Source: Lederbergia citrea
GTDB taxonomy: Bacteria; Bacillota; Bacilli; Bacillales; Bacillaceae_C
Assembly: GCF_018343525.1 (NCBI RefSeq)
Contig: NZ_JAGYPH010000001.1
Coordinates: 1,121,778-1,185,777 of the forward strand
Direction: 5' to 3'
Length of the DNA stretch: 64,000 nt
Positions 37,282 through 46,263 of the stretch are shown piece by piece. Every line of letters starts with the position of its first letter. Position 1 is the stretch's first letter. The notes beneath the pieces were generated by a model. It did not search any database. It was not told the DNA's origin and worked only from the letters and a program-made list of their open reading frames with translations. The position numbers and the translations under genes were made by a program.

Positions 37282-37433
37282 AACGATATATTACTTCTGC
37301 AAGCAAAATACCATAACTGCGTTTTTCAGCAACTTGGTTGTAAAATGTAAAAATAAGTCTATATCTTTTTTAAAAATTAGCAATAGCATACAATTGTTGA
37401 ATCTCAAATTTTTAAAACAGACTTTCATAAATG

Positions 37434-37889
37434 TTATTTGTTGTTCAACCAAGGGAGAAGTTCTTCGTGTTTATAGATATTTTTAGTCTCTGAAATAATT
37501 TGAGAAAGAAGAACATCAATTGAACCCGTTAATGAGTTTAGAGTTTGTAGGACAGATCCATTCTCAAATTGATCCAATTCCCCAGGTAACTCATCTAGAT
37601 CTAAAATAAAGAAGTCTCCATTTGGAAGAATCATAATATCAAAAATCAAATCCTCAAAGGATACCAACTTGTCGGTCATATATGTATTTTTTACAATATT
37701 AAAATAGGAACCTATATACTTCCCTTTATTATCTCTCCAGATGTATAAATTATATGGACGATCTTTCCAGTAATATGCGATTTTGTAACTACCTCTAGGA
37801 ATAGTTAATTTTGTCTGGTTTGCTATTATAGTAAAGGATTCTTGAATGATATGGAAAAGTACTACATTTTGATTATGTACGCCTAACAA
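37434..37889 (-). CDS. DUF402-family protein
   Basis: 151 residues. KGKYIGSYFNIVKNTYMTDK and FDIMILPNGDFFILDLDELP match the DUF402 beta-barrel pattern, including the acidic FILDLDE metal site. Characterised DUF402 proteins (Ntdp) dephosphorylate nucleoside tri- and diphosphates; that activity would fit the nucleotide-processing neighbourhood but is inferred. Confidence 0.65.
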   Translation of the reverse strand: MLGVHNQNVVLFHIIQESFTIIANQTKLTIPRGSYKIAYYWKDRPYNLYIWRDNKGKYIGSYFNIVKNTYMTDKLVSFEDLIFDIMILPNGDFFILDLDELPGELDQFENGSVLQTLNSLTGSIDVLLSQIISETKNIYKHEELLPWLNNK

Positions 37890-38149
37890 CTCCAGCTGCT
37901 TTCTATTACAATGGAATCATATCGTATTTTTCTTTCAATTATTATATCTCCACGTTTATTAGGTGGGATACGAATATTCATCACTGTTTTGGCTTCTCCT
38001 TCCTATCTAATCTTCCTTCCCAAAACAATTGTCTTTATTAATTTTTACATCACTGATAAATCAATATTTTATTCTATTAAACGACCCGATTGCTGAAGAT
38101 CATTTTTATAGAACAGACATGACAATGAGATAGTTATAGGTTAACCCTC

Positions 38150-38190
38150 AGCGCTGATTGTATCCGACGTATAATCAGCGCTTTCTTCTT
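38150..38190. terminator. Hairpin 3' of tkt
   Basis: A perfect 10-bp stem AGCGCTGATT / AATCAGCGCT with a 13-nt loop. Pyrimidine-rich tract on the plus-strand side (TTTCTTCTTTATTT); none on the minus side. Its place directly after tkt suggests it still ends that transcript. Confidence 0.5.
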
Positions 38191-38199
38191 TATTTAACA

Positions 38200-40221
38200 T
38201 TAACTCAGCATACGCTTAACGTGTGCCACTATATTTTCTGATGTAAATCCATATTCCTTGATGACCGCATCACCCTTACCTGATGCGCCGAATTTATTGA
38301 TACCGAGAATGGTGCCTTTATCACCGACATAGCGCTCCCATCCTAACGGATAGGCCATTTCGACTGCAAGACGTGCTTTGACATCAGGTAGGATGACCGA
38401 ATCTTTGTACGATTGTGGTTGCTGCTCAAACAACTCCCAACTTGGCATGCTGATGACGCGGGTGGCAATACTTTCTTCTGCCAGTTTCTTCTTAGCTTCA
38501 ATGGCCAATTGCACTTCCGACCCGGTGGCTATCAGCTGTACCTGCGGCTGACCGTTTGCGGCATCGGATAGTACATACGCTCCTTTTCGGACGCCTTCAC
38601 CCGATTTTTCAGCAGTGCCTTCAAGTATCGGTATGTTTTGGCGGGTTAACACCAGCGCTACGGGGCCCCCCTGCTGCTCAACCGCATAACGCCATGCTTC
38701 CGAAGTTTCGTTCGCATCAGCCGGACGAATTGTGGTGACTCCTGGAATAATCCGCAAGGCAGGCAATTGTTCAATCGGCTCATGAGTCGGTCCGTCTTCC
38801 CCGATTCCGATGCTGTCATGTGTTAGCACGTAAACGACCGGTACCTTCATGATTGCCGCGAGACGTATCGAAGCTCGCAAATAATCAGAGAAAACGAAGA
38901 ACGTTCCTCCATACGAACGTAAGCCACCATGCAGCATCATGCCGTTTATAGCGCAGCCCATCGCGAATTCCCTAACGCCAAAATAAATGTTGCGGCCACT
39001 ATAATCTTTATCATCGAATTTCTCAAATCCGTCCATATGCGTCAAAGTCGAGCCCTCCAGGTCGGCTGAACCCCCGAATAGGAATGGCAGCTTTTTAGCA
39101 ATGGCATTTAATGCTTTGCCGGAAGCCAAACGGGTAGCAATCGCCCTGTCAGTTGGAGCGTACTTAGGAATATCCGTATCCCATCCTTGAGGCAATTCAC
39201 CTTTCTTCGCTTGCTCGAATTGAAGACCCAATTCGGGATATTTACTCTTGTACGCAGCCAACTGCTCGTTCCATTGTTGTTCTTGCTTTCCTCCTTGCTC
39301 CTTCACAGAAGCAAAGTGCGCCTTTACTTCTTCCGGCACCCAGAAATGCTTATCTTCCGGCCATCCGTAGGCTTGTTTGGTCAGCTTGGTTTCGTTTTCT
39401 CCTAGCGGTGATCCGTGAGAGGCGCTAGCAGCAACCAGACCGGATTTGTTTGGGCTGCCGTAACCAATAATCGATTTCACTTCAATTAAAGTCGGGCGTG
39501 TTTGTTCTTTCTTCGCTTGTTCCAATGCGCTTTGAATTGCTGCAATATCGTTGCCATCCTTAACAAGCACCGTATGCCATCCGAAGGATTCATAGCGGTC
39601 TCTTACTTTCTCAGAGAATGATAGACTTAGTTCACCGTCAAGTGAAATATCATTGGAATCGTACAATACAATTAGCTTGCCTAGCTTTAAATGCCCTGCT
39701 AGCGAAGCAGCCTCATACGAAACACCTTCCATCATGTCGCCGTCGCCGCAGAGTGCAAAAGTATAATGATCTACCAGCGTAATATCGTCTTTGTTATAGG
39801 TTGCGGCAAGATGCGCTTCAGCCATGGCCATGCCGACGGCCATACCGATCCCTTGACCGAGAGGGCCGGTAGTTGCCTCAACGCCAACAGTATGGCCAAA
39901 TTCCGGATGGCCCGGTGTTTTACTGCCCAATTGACGGAATTCCTTTAAATCATCCAATGTTAAACCGTATCCGCACAGGTGTAACAGACTGTACAACAAC
40001 ATGGAGCCATGTCCGGCCGACAACACAAAACGGTCCCGGTCAAACCATAAAGGATTTGAAGGGCTGTGCTTCATAACTTTAGTCCAAAGCACGTAACCCA
40101 TGGGAGCTGCCCCCATCGGCATTCCCGGATGGCCTGCATTTACATTTTCAACAGCGTCAATGGTCAGTGTACGAATTGTATTAATTGCTAAATTCTCAAT
40201 CGTTTTATTAACTAAGGGCAC
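38200..40221 (-). CDS. tkt: Transketolase
   Basis: 673 residues, full length. The thiamine diphosphate site is visible: [46 protein letters not shown] ... [11 protein letters not shown] (GDG...N motif), and [17 protein letters not shown] with the conserved Glu in GVREFAMG. Non-oxidative pentose-phosphate pathway, cytoplasmic. GTG start 10 bp after AAAGGAGG. Base composition is clearly more GC-rich than the island genes. It faces away from a LysR regulator 200 bp upstream. Confidence 0.96.
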   Translation of the reverse strand: MPLVNKTIENLAINTIRTLTIDAVENVNAGHPGMPMGAAPMGYVLWTKVMKHSPSNPLWFDRDRFVLSAGHGSMLLYSLLHLCGYGLTLDDLKEFRQLGSKTPGHPEFGHTVGVEATTGPLGQGIGMAVGMAMAEAHLAATYNKDDITLVDHYTFALCGDGDMMEGVSYEAASLAGHLKLGKLIVLYDSNDISLDGELSLSFSEKVRDRYESFGWHTVLVKDGNDIAAIQSALEQAKKEQTRPTLIEVKSIIGYGSPNKSGLVAASASHGSPLGENETKLTKQAYGWPEDKHFWVPEEVKAHFASVKEQGGKQEQQWNEQLAAYKSKYPELGLQFEQAKKGELPQGWDTDIPKYAPTDRAIATRLASGKALNAIAKKLPFLFGGSADLEGSTLTHMDGFEKFDDKDYSGRNIYFGVREFAMGCAINGMMLHGGLRSYGGTFFVFSDYLRASIRLAAIMKVPVVYVLTHDSIGIGEDGPTHEPIEQLPALRIIPGVTTIRPADANETSEAWRYAVEQQGGPVALVLTRQNIPILEGTAEKSGEGVRKGAYVLSDAANGQPQVQLIATGSEVQLAIEAKKKLAEESIATRVISMPSWELFEQQPQSYKDSVILPDVKARLAVEMAYPLGWERYVGDKGTILGINKFGASGKGDAVIKEYGFTSENIVAHVKRMLS

Positions 40222-40363
40222 GATCAGTATTCCTCCTTTAGTTCCTGTTTCTCATACACGCATCCATGCTTACCTTTTCAAATCAACGGAAAATGCGTTG
40301 ATGATGAAAAATTTCATGGTTGTGAAACGGTGTTTTTTCAATTTTAATCCATTATAATAACGC

Positions 40364-40404
40364 TATATCTATTGAACAAATAAATATTTTATATATTAGA
40401 TATA
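40364..40404. promoter_or_regulatory. Inverted repeat between tkt and the LysR gene
   Basis: TATATCTA (40364-40371) and TAGATATA (40397-40404) form a perfect 8-bp inverted repeat with a 25-bp spacer, ending just before the LysR gene's ribosome site. LysR proteins usually bind interrupted dyads between divergent genes, so this is a candidate autoregulatory and tkt-controlling site. Confidence 0.4.
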
Positions 40405-40418
40405 GATGGAGGTTATGT

Positions 40419-41306
40419 ATGGTTGCGAATTTGGAGTTATACCGTGTGTTTTATTGGACGGCAAGGGAACAAAATCTTTCTCGTGCTGCAGAGCGGCTTT
40501 ATATTACTCAACCGAGTGTCAGCTATGCAATAAAACAGTTGGAAGAGCAACTTTCAATAAAACTGTTTCATCGAGAAGCAAGGGGGGTTAGGCTGACTGA
40601 TGAAGGAACAGTGTTGTTTAGGAGTGTTGAACAAGCTTTCAATTTTCTCGATTCAGCTGAACGCCATATGGCCGACATCAACGGCCTTGTTCGAGGTGAA
40701 TTGCGTATCGGCAGCAGCGATTCATTATGTAAATATTATCTGTTACCACATTTAGGAACGTTCTTTTCCGATTATCCCGGAATACGCCTTGACTTGATAC
40801 ATGGGACAACTTCCGAAATCATCAGGTACGTCAAAGAAGGAAGGATTGATTTCGGTATTGTAAGACTTCCAGTCGATGATAATCAGCTCGTAGTTCGGGA
40901 AGCAACGACGGTGCAGGACTGCTTTGTCGCTGGTCCAAGGTACAGCCATTTGGCGGAAAAGGCCTTGCATTTATCCGAACTCATTAAGCATCCAATCATT
41001 TTATTCACAAAAAAGAGCAGTTCCCGCCAATTTATAGAAAATTTTGTTGCAGAAGAAGGACTCGAAATAATTCCTGAAATTGAATTGGCTAGTGTTGATT
41101 TGCTGATTGAGTTTGCCAAAGTAGGTCTTGGAATATCCTTTGTCACAAAACAGTTTGTGACAAAGGAGCTTGATAACGGAGCGTTGGTGGAGTTAAAACT
41201 AGTCGAGCAAATTCCCTCGCGCAAAATAGGTATTGTTTATCTTCGTCAACATCAGCTTTCGAAAGCAAGTAGTACTTTTATCCATCAATATTTAGACGTG
41301 CTATAA
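40419..41306 (+). CDS. LysR-family transcriptional regulator
   Basis: 295 residues. N-terminal winged HTH LSRAAERLYITQPSVSYAIK, then the linker helix and the periplasmic-binding-like effector domain from about residue 90 (GELRIGSSDSLCKYYLLPHL). Divergent from tkt with 200 bp between, the standard arrangement of a LysR regulator and its target. The effector is unknown. Confidence 0.9.
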   Translation: MVANLELYRVFYWTAREQNLSRAAERLYITQPSVSYAIKQLEEQLSIKLFHREARGVRLTDEGTVLFRSVEQAFNFLDSAERHMADINGLVRGELRIGSSDSLCKYYLLPHLGTFFSDYPGIRLDLIHGTTSEIIRYVKEGRIDFGIVRLPVDDNQLVVREATTVQDCFVAGPRYSHLAEKALHLSELIKHPIILFTKKSSSRQFIENFVAEEGLEIIPEIELASVDLLIEFAKVGLGISFVTKQFVTKELDNGALVELKLVEQIPSRKIGIVYLRQHQLSKASSTFIHQYLDVL

Positions 41307-41828
41307 GAAGAATTTAGAAGTGTATAAAAGTGAAGAGAAGATTTTTGTTTTTGGTGGGGTAGAAATTTAAAAAGTTCTTCTACCATATGTAAAAAAATTC
41401 TCGCAGAATTTAAAAGTTTCCGGTCTTTCCTAATATAGTTTAACGAGGACCGATACTTCTTTATTCTAGGGATAAATTGATAAAAAAAATTAATACACTT
41501 ATTATTATTACATTTATGAACGGGTAGCCTCCTAAACAAAATTTCTAAAATGTTTGCAGTAGCCCTTCTAGAATTTTTCAGTTGTACCTCTATTTAATTT
41601 AGTATCAGGATTCACTTTTTCCCGTTACGAATTAATGAAACAATCGGATGCCTTTAAGAGCATTTCTTCAAAATCTATATTTTAAGTATTTAAATTTTTT
41701 ACTCCATCCATTATTTTATAAGAAAAATCCATAATTTTGTTTTTTAACAATGTAAAATGGAAATCATATGGATTATCTTCGTATAAGACAAAAGGAAGAT
41801 ATCTTGGTATTTCTTCTCCTAAACCAAA
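41307..41828. other. 520-bp gap with one gene fragment
   Basis: The minus strand 41689-41826 is open for about 46 codons (DNFGLGEEIPRYLPFVLYED ... IMDGVKNLNT, stop) without a start; it may be the 3' end of the neighbouring CoiA-like gene in another frame or of a third gene. Nothing else is seen. Confidence 0.35.
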
Positions 41829-41829
41829 G

Positions 41830-42132
41830 TTATCTTATAGCAGTAGCTATACCATTAATAGTATTAAAAAATGACACCGGAAATTGCAAGGCAATATTTT
41901 CATCTTTAGCAGATGCCAGGTAGTGTTTGGAAAAATAATGCAACATAGTTTCTTCATTAGTTAAGCAAGAGCTATTAGCATTATGAGCAAAATGATGCGC
42001 ATTAATATTTCCTTTCTTTGCAATAACCGATTCCATACAAGAAGGGCAATAATATTTCTTATCCTTCGATATTCGCTCACTTATATGGACCAATTGACCT
42101 TGTAATAAAGCAAACGTTATATTTACTGCCAA
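41830..42132 (-). pseudogene. CoiA-like protein, N-terminal part only
   Basis: 100 residues from a TTG at 42132 behind GGGAGG. KYYCPSCMESVIAKKGNINAHHFAH is the Cys-x2-Cys/His-rich N-terminal domain of CoiA-type competence proteins, whose full length is about 350 residues. The nuclease-like domain is missing, so the gene is truncated after ALQFPVSFFN. Confidence 0.6.
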
Positions 42133-42149
42133 TAAAGTTTACCTCCCTA

Positions 42150-42235
42150 TCGTGATTCGACGTTACGACATTTTCCCATTCTTTTGAAAATTTTATAGCT
42201 CTTGCTCTAATTTCATTCCAACTTAAGAGTGCCAT
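42150..42235 (-). pseudogene. 5' stub of an MmeI-like type IIL restriction-modification gene
   Basis: ATG at 42233-42235 with AGGAG six bases upstream. It encodes MALLSWNEIRARAIKFSKEW followed by ENVVTSNHDREV. 'LSWNEIRxRAxxFSKEW' is the typical opening of large class I SAM-dependent DNA methyltransferase/nuclease proteins of the MmeI type. After about 30 codons the sequence passes into the start region of the CoiA-like ORF, so only the first few percent of the gene remains. Confidence 0.6.
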
Positions 42236-42283
42236 GTTTTTCTCCTATACTATCAATTGTTTGGGGTATTTAAGAAATGAATA

Positions 42284-43510
42284 TTAAACTGAGAGAATAG
42301 GTTCGGATAACAGGGTATTTAAAATATATTCAAGATATTTAATATCGGAAGTTTTGTATACTTCCACATAATTATGCCTACTAAGATAATCCGCAATGTC
42401 ACTTTTTTTAACATATCTTTTACTGTTACTCTGTATATATTTAAAACAGTAATATTCCTCGGTTATTCCATTCACCATTAATTCTTGTAATTCATCAATA
42501 TTTATGGTTTGTAATTCCTGATTGGAAAGTTCATCACTTTTATTTCTATAGAATTTTTCATTATTAAACTGAGTAAAATTCTCAACTTTGATTTCAATAT
42601 ACCTTATGTCGTCTAAGTCATCGACAAAGACTTCTTGAAATAAAATAGGGTAATTGCATTTATTTAATTCACTGTCTTTCGTTCGTAAAATTCTAGTTTT
42701 GATGTAATCTATTAAATTAATATTTTTCTCCTTTATAACATTTTTCGTTTGCAAAGAAATCTGACCGTATTCATTTACCTCCAAACATATCAATTCATAT
42801 AGGTAAATCAAAAGTTCATCAGTAATTTCTTCAGTTTGTAGTCCATTCAAAAACAATTTCCAATATTTTTTACAGTTCTCTTTATTCGCATATTTTTTTG
42901 AATGTAAGGATAAGAGGGCCAATAAAGCTGTACTTCCTACATCACCGGCATTCATTCCTTTTTTAAGATAATCAAAAGTCATCCGCTCATTTTTCTTTGT
43001 ACCATCACCTTTGTAATAGAGCATTGATAGCCACCGATTGGCATTTTGATTACCATAATTACTTGCTAATTTTAAGGTTTTGAGAGCTTCCTCGTAATCT
43101 TGTATCGTTTCACCTATTCCAAGATATTGTGCGATTCCTTGAGATAGCAATTCTTTCCCTTTATATTCCGTAAGTCCATTAGTAGTTCTATCTACAAGAT
43201 TATCATTTTCTTTAAATTTTAATTCCAATATTAATTGTATAACTGATTCTAGGGAAGAATTGAAAAATTCACGATTATTGTTCAATCTTTCTCCTTTTAA
43301 TTCTAACGTCTTATGGATTACCGATTCTGCAGTATGGCAATCCTTAAAATACTGTTGAAAAGCTAAAACAAAAGGGGTAGGAACTCCTGTAGAATTAGAT
43401 AATTCTGTGATACGTGTAAAAGTATCCCGAGTTGTTTTGCCAATCTTAAGTAAGTTTGGCATAGATTCATTCGTTAATACATATATGTAGCCTTCCAATA
43501 AACTCACCAC
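42284..43510 (-). CDS. T5orf172 (GIY-YIG-like) domain plus Sel1-type repeats
   Basis: 408 residues. Residues 1-95: GYIYVLTNESMPNLLKIGKT, TGVPTPFVLAFQQYF and NREFFNSSLE form the T5orf172/MUG113 domain, a GIY-YIG nuclease relative (GYIYVL corresponds to the GIY/YIG strand). Residues 125-215 hold Sel1/TPR-like helical repeats (ALKTLKLASNYGNQNANRWL, MTFDYLKKGMNAGDVGSTAL). The last 190 residues are unassigned. A nuclease with a protein-protein interaction module, next to restriction and competence remnants, suggests a defence or mobile-element role; this is inference. Confidence 0.7.
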   Translation of the reverse strand: MVSLLEGYIYVLTNESMPNLLKIGKTTRDTFTRITELSNSTGVPTPFVLAFQQYFKDCHTAESVIHKTLELKGERLNNNREFFNSSLESVIQLILELKFKENDNLVDRTTNGLTEYKGKELLSQGIAQYLGIGETIQDYEEALKTLKLASNYGNQNANRWLSMLYYKGDGTKKNERMTFDYLKKGMNAGDVGSTALLALLSLHSKKYANKENCKKYWKLFLNGLQTEEITDELLIYLYELICLEVNEYGQISLQTKNVIKEKNINLIDYIKTRILRTKDSELNKCNYPILFQEVFVDDLDDIRYIEIKVENFTQFNNEKFYRNKSDELSNQELQTINIDELQELMVNGITEEYYCFKYIQSNSKRYVKKSDIADYLSRHNYVEVYKTSDIKYLEYILNTLLSEPILSV

Positions 43511-43580
43511 TTTAGTAATAAGGTTTTATTCCACGATTTTTTAAGCAATAAGGAAGTTTAAAAGGTGTTATTAAATTTCA

Positions 43581-44138
43581 TTAAAAGTTAATTATTACGT
43601 AGTCACTAAGTTCCCGTTCCTTAATCCATCTTTTTAGATTATCTTTATAAACAACATCTGCACAAGGTATAGAACAAGTTCTCTCTGTTGGCATATCAAA
43701 ATACTGATCGAAAGGACTACTTACTAAATAGTAGCTTTCATCATATTTACTCGATACTTTTTTGTTACAAAGGGAACAACGGAATGACCAATCTCTTTTT
43801 GATTTATTGAAAGTATTCTTTTTATAATCTGGTCGATTTACTTTGTAGCAATTTTCATCCACTTTTTCAAACTTTAATGAACTGGAGTACAATTTTGACG
43901 CTACAGCATTATACAAAAATTGTTGTTTATTGCTTTCTGTAATAAATTCATCGATACTAGTATTTGAATATGCTTCTTGAAGAAATTCAATATATTCTAA
44001 TGCTTTTTTTCTATCAAGAATTTCCCCTTGATGATCTACAAACACATAACCTTTTTTAACATTTTTGTTATCATCATCAATTATGTCTATTTCTTCTAAT
44101 CGGTACAAATGATGATGGGGGTTTCTATATTGTTTCAT
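43581..44138 (-). CDS. Uncharacterised protein with a Cys-rich C-terminal region
   Basis: 185 residues, not recognised. The C-terminal third has FRCSLCNKKV and, 30 residues on, RTCSIPCADVVY: two Cys pairs that could bind zinc. Histidine-rich start (NPHHHLY). Same strand as and 70 bp upstream of the T5orf172 protein, so the two may form a unit. Confidence 0.55.
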   Translation of the reverse strand: MKQYRNPHHHLYRLEEIDIIDDDNKNVKKGYVFVDHQGEILDRKKALEYIEFLQEAYSNTSIDEFITESNKQQFLYNAVASKLYSSSLKFEKVDENCYKVNRPDYKKNTFNKSKRDWSFRCSLCNKKVSSKYDESYYLVSSPFDQYFDMPTERTCSIPCADVVYKDNLKRWIKERELSDYVIINF

Positions 44139-44214
44139 CTTTTTCCCCTTTATAATTATAAAATTTGACTTTCTTGCGTCTAATATTGTTAGACATCGGT
44201 ACCATCTTTACTTG

Positions 44215-44372
44215 TCATTGTTTAAGATAAGTCTTCCGATCTCAAATATTGCAGCAAACTCAACAGATGCAACTTCATCTACTATTGAATTATCTTTAAC
44301 CTCTGCATTAAAATTCCTCCAATTCCAAATTTTGTTTCTATAAAGTAATTTTACCAAACCCTTGTTCTCATT
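44215..44372 (-). pseudogene. Possible fragment beside the Tn7-like left end
   Basis: About 49 open codons (KLLYRNKIWNWRNFNAEVKD ... ILNNDK, stop), with only a TTG too close to AAGGG as a start. Protein-like; unrecognised. Confidence 0.25.
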
Positions 44373-44445
44373 GTTTATTGTTCTCTAAATTTGAATTTAG
44401 TGCCAAATAAAAAAGGAAATCTTTATCCTCCTGTTGTTGTCTTTT

Positions 44446-44534
44446 TGTTCAAAGACATGAAAGTCTAAACTATTAGGACAAGAAAGTCTAAACCCCCTTC
44501 AGTACACTGTTTTTGAGACATGAAAGTCTAAACT
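44446..44534 (+). repeat. Tn7-like left end with three TnsB-type sites
   Basis: GACATGAAAGTCTAAACT at 44454-44471, GACAAGAAAGTCTAAAC at 44477-44493, and GACATGAAAGTCTAAACT at 44517-44534, all in the same inward orientation. TGTTCAAA directly precedes the first. Confidence 0.75.
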
Positions 44535-44700
44535 AGTGGTATTCTATAATCAAATTTTTCTATGTATTTAATATCTGCCACGTTGAATACCTCCTCGGTA
44601 TGTTGTCAATAGGTAAATTTCTTAGGATTTTGTACTACTACCTCCAACCACTTAATAAAATGTTCGATTAATAGATGAGAATTGATTCTACTTATGTATA
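44528..44700 (-). pseudogene. Fragment of a Tn7-like accessory gene, second copy
   Basis: The minus strand encodes FIKWLEVVVQNPKKF before a stop, about 85% identical in DNA over 80 bp to part of 51307-51876 (FIKWLEVVQNPKKF). It lies directly inside the left end. A 17-codon ORF with a perfect GAGGAGG site starts at 44581 and ends inside the outermost repeat; its meaning is unclear. Confidence 0.5.
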
Positions 44701-44849
44701 TAAACGAAAGGAAAGTTTGTACAAACTTTATAAAGACCTTGAATATCAGTAAATTATAATTTGCTGTATATTTAAGGTCTTTCTTTATTTAGACTGTTCA
44801 ACTAAAGAAACTCGTGAAATTTTTTCACAATCTAAATTAAGTTAACCGA

Positions 44850-45626
44850 TTATTTAACTGCTTTCCAAATTGTCCATCTATCTTTTTCAACTATGTTATT
44901 ATCTATTGAAATTGAGTCATCTATATGATTAATTAATAATTTTAATTCTTTATCGTTCAATTCGTGTAAAATACTTCTTCCTGTTCTTTCACTTAAGTCA
45001 CTTAGCAATTGCTTCTTATTTTCATACACTTTTCTTGTTTCCCATAACTTAACTTCTTCGATTTCTCTGAATCCAACTTCCTTAAGGGTTTCGAGTACAA
45101 ATTGACTATTGTGACGACGTTTAGTTTCTTTTTCAATTAATCTTGGAAAGAGTTCAAAGAAATATCCTCTTATATGACTATCATTACCTTCCAATAAACA
45201 ATCATCAGGCGTACGGTCTTGAACAATATAAAATCCGTTGTCCTTTAACAATCTATATGCTTCTTTAAAACAATGTTTTAATTCAACAATATGATGTATC
45301 AATGCTCTTTCAAGTAATAAATTAAAACTTTTACTTTCTAAGCCAGTATCAAAAGCGTTTCCGTGTTTAAAAGATATGTTATTATATGCTTTACAATTTT
45401 CTCTTGCACCATCAAGAATTGCTTCGGAAAAATCCACACCGGTAACAGAAGCTACTCCCATATCTGATAGGGATTTGGAATAAATTCCTCCACCACATCC
45501 AATATCCAAAGCTTTAAAATTACTCTCTATAGGTACAAGGTCTTTAATAGCTTTAATCCACGAGTTGTCAGCGTTCCGAGTTGTATAAGTAATGCGATTT
45601 TTCTCACTATGAAAATTAATCCCCAC
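44850..45626 (-). CDS. Class I SAM-dependent methyltransferase
   Basis: 258 residues. Motif I is ALDIGCGGGIYSKSLSDMGV near residue 39, GVDFSEAILDGARE, KSFNLLLERALIHHIVELKH, and NGFYIVQDRTPDD. UbiE/COQ5-like core with a family-specific C-terminus. Cargo of the Tn7-like element, or later insertion. Confidence 0.83.
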   Translation of the reverse strand: MGINFHSEKNRITYTTRNADNSWIKAIKDLVPIESNFKALDIGCGGGIYSKSLSDMGVASVTGVDFSEAILDGARENCKAYNNISFKHGNAFDTGLESKSFNLLLERALIHHIVELKHCFKEAYRLLKDNGFYIVQDRTPDDCLLEGNDSHIRGYFFELFPRLIEKETKRRHNSQFVLETLKEVGFREIEEVKLWETRKVYENKKQLLSDLSERTGRSILHELNDKELKLLINHIDDSISIDNNIVEKDRWTIWKAVK

Positions 45627-45999
45627 TTAACATCCCTCATTTCAATTTTTACAGTGCATTTCACCAAAATTATTTAATTTCTAAAATCTCCAGGTAAGTT
45701 TTTCGTTTACAGTAAGATCAACAATATATAGGCATACTTGATATTTCTAATTTTACCCCAATTGATATTATAAGAAAATTTTAAAATTATTTTTTACAAA
45801 CATAAGTCGTCTTCCTTATAGATATATCTTCAAAAAAGAACTATTGTTGTTCAACTAAACTCCCTCAATAAACTAATCACAATCTCACGATTACTCTTGA
45901 ATTCATAAGATTTCATTACCATATCATTAACCAGTATCTACGTAAGATCAGCATTACTCCTCAAGGATAGGGGTTTACCGAAAAAAGTGTATACTAAAC
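45627..45999. other. 370-bp gap, no gene
   Basis: AT-rich. Contains a degenerate copy of the dispersed repeat (GTTGTTCAACTAAACTCCCT near 45845). The sequence up to ACTAAACT at 46000 forms the left flank of the IS110 insertion. Confidence 0.5.
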
Positions 46000-46016
46000 T
46001 AGCCAATTACAGGAAT

Positions 46017-46262
46017 AAATTGGTAAACATACTTATGATCGCACTTTTGGATGTCCACATGTCTCATGGAGGTCAACCCTCCCATGCCTCACAGAGTCGA
46101 TGCTCCTACATTCCTTCGTTCAACCTTTCCATGAGGTGGATGTCGGTCATGCTGCCCCACAGGATCTAAGCCCTCACGTTAGTTGCTTTGCCGACTAATC
46201 CGTGCTTCCCTTGTAAAAGATAGTGACTAATGAAGTGACTGTGAAACCTTTAATTCGTTGAA
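46017..46262 (-). ncRNA. Candidate bridge-RNA region of the IS110 element
   Basis: About 246 bp of non-coding DNA between the transposase stop and the element end, more GC-rich than the surroundings and with many complementary segments (for example CCACATGTCTCATGGAGG against CCATGAGGTGG). In the IS1111-type branch the guide RNA lies 3' of the transposase, matching this layout. ATGCTGCCC at 46149-46157 repeats the right junction sequence at 47672-47680 that spans element end and target, as a target guide would. Inference; no secondary structure was computed. Confidence 0.4.
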
Positions 46263-46263
46263 C

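Noticed and set aside
37911..38096. 61-codon plus-strand ORF before the tkt terminator
   Set aside because: No RBS, composition like AT-rich intergenic DNA, no recognisable domain.
44454..44534. The three evenly oriented repeats as a CRISPR array
   Set aside because: Only 17-18 bp long, spacers of 5 and 23 bp, no cas genes, and matching inverted copies at 52.9 kb; transposon-end sites explain them better.
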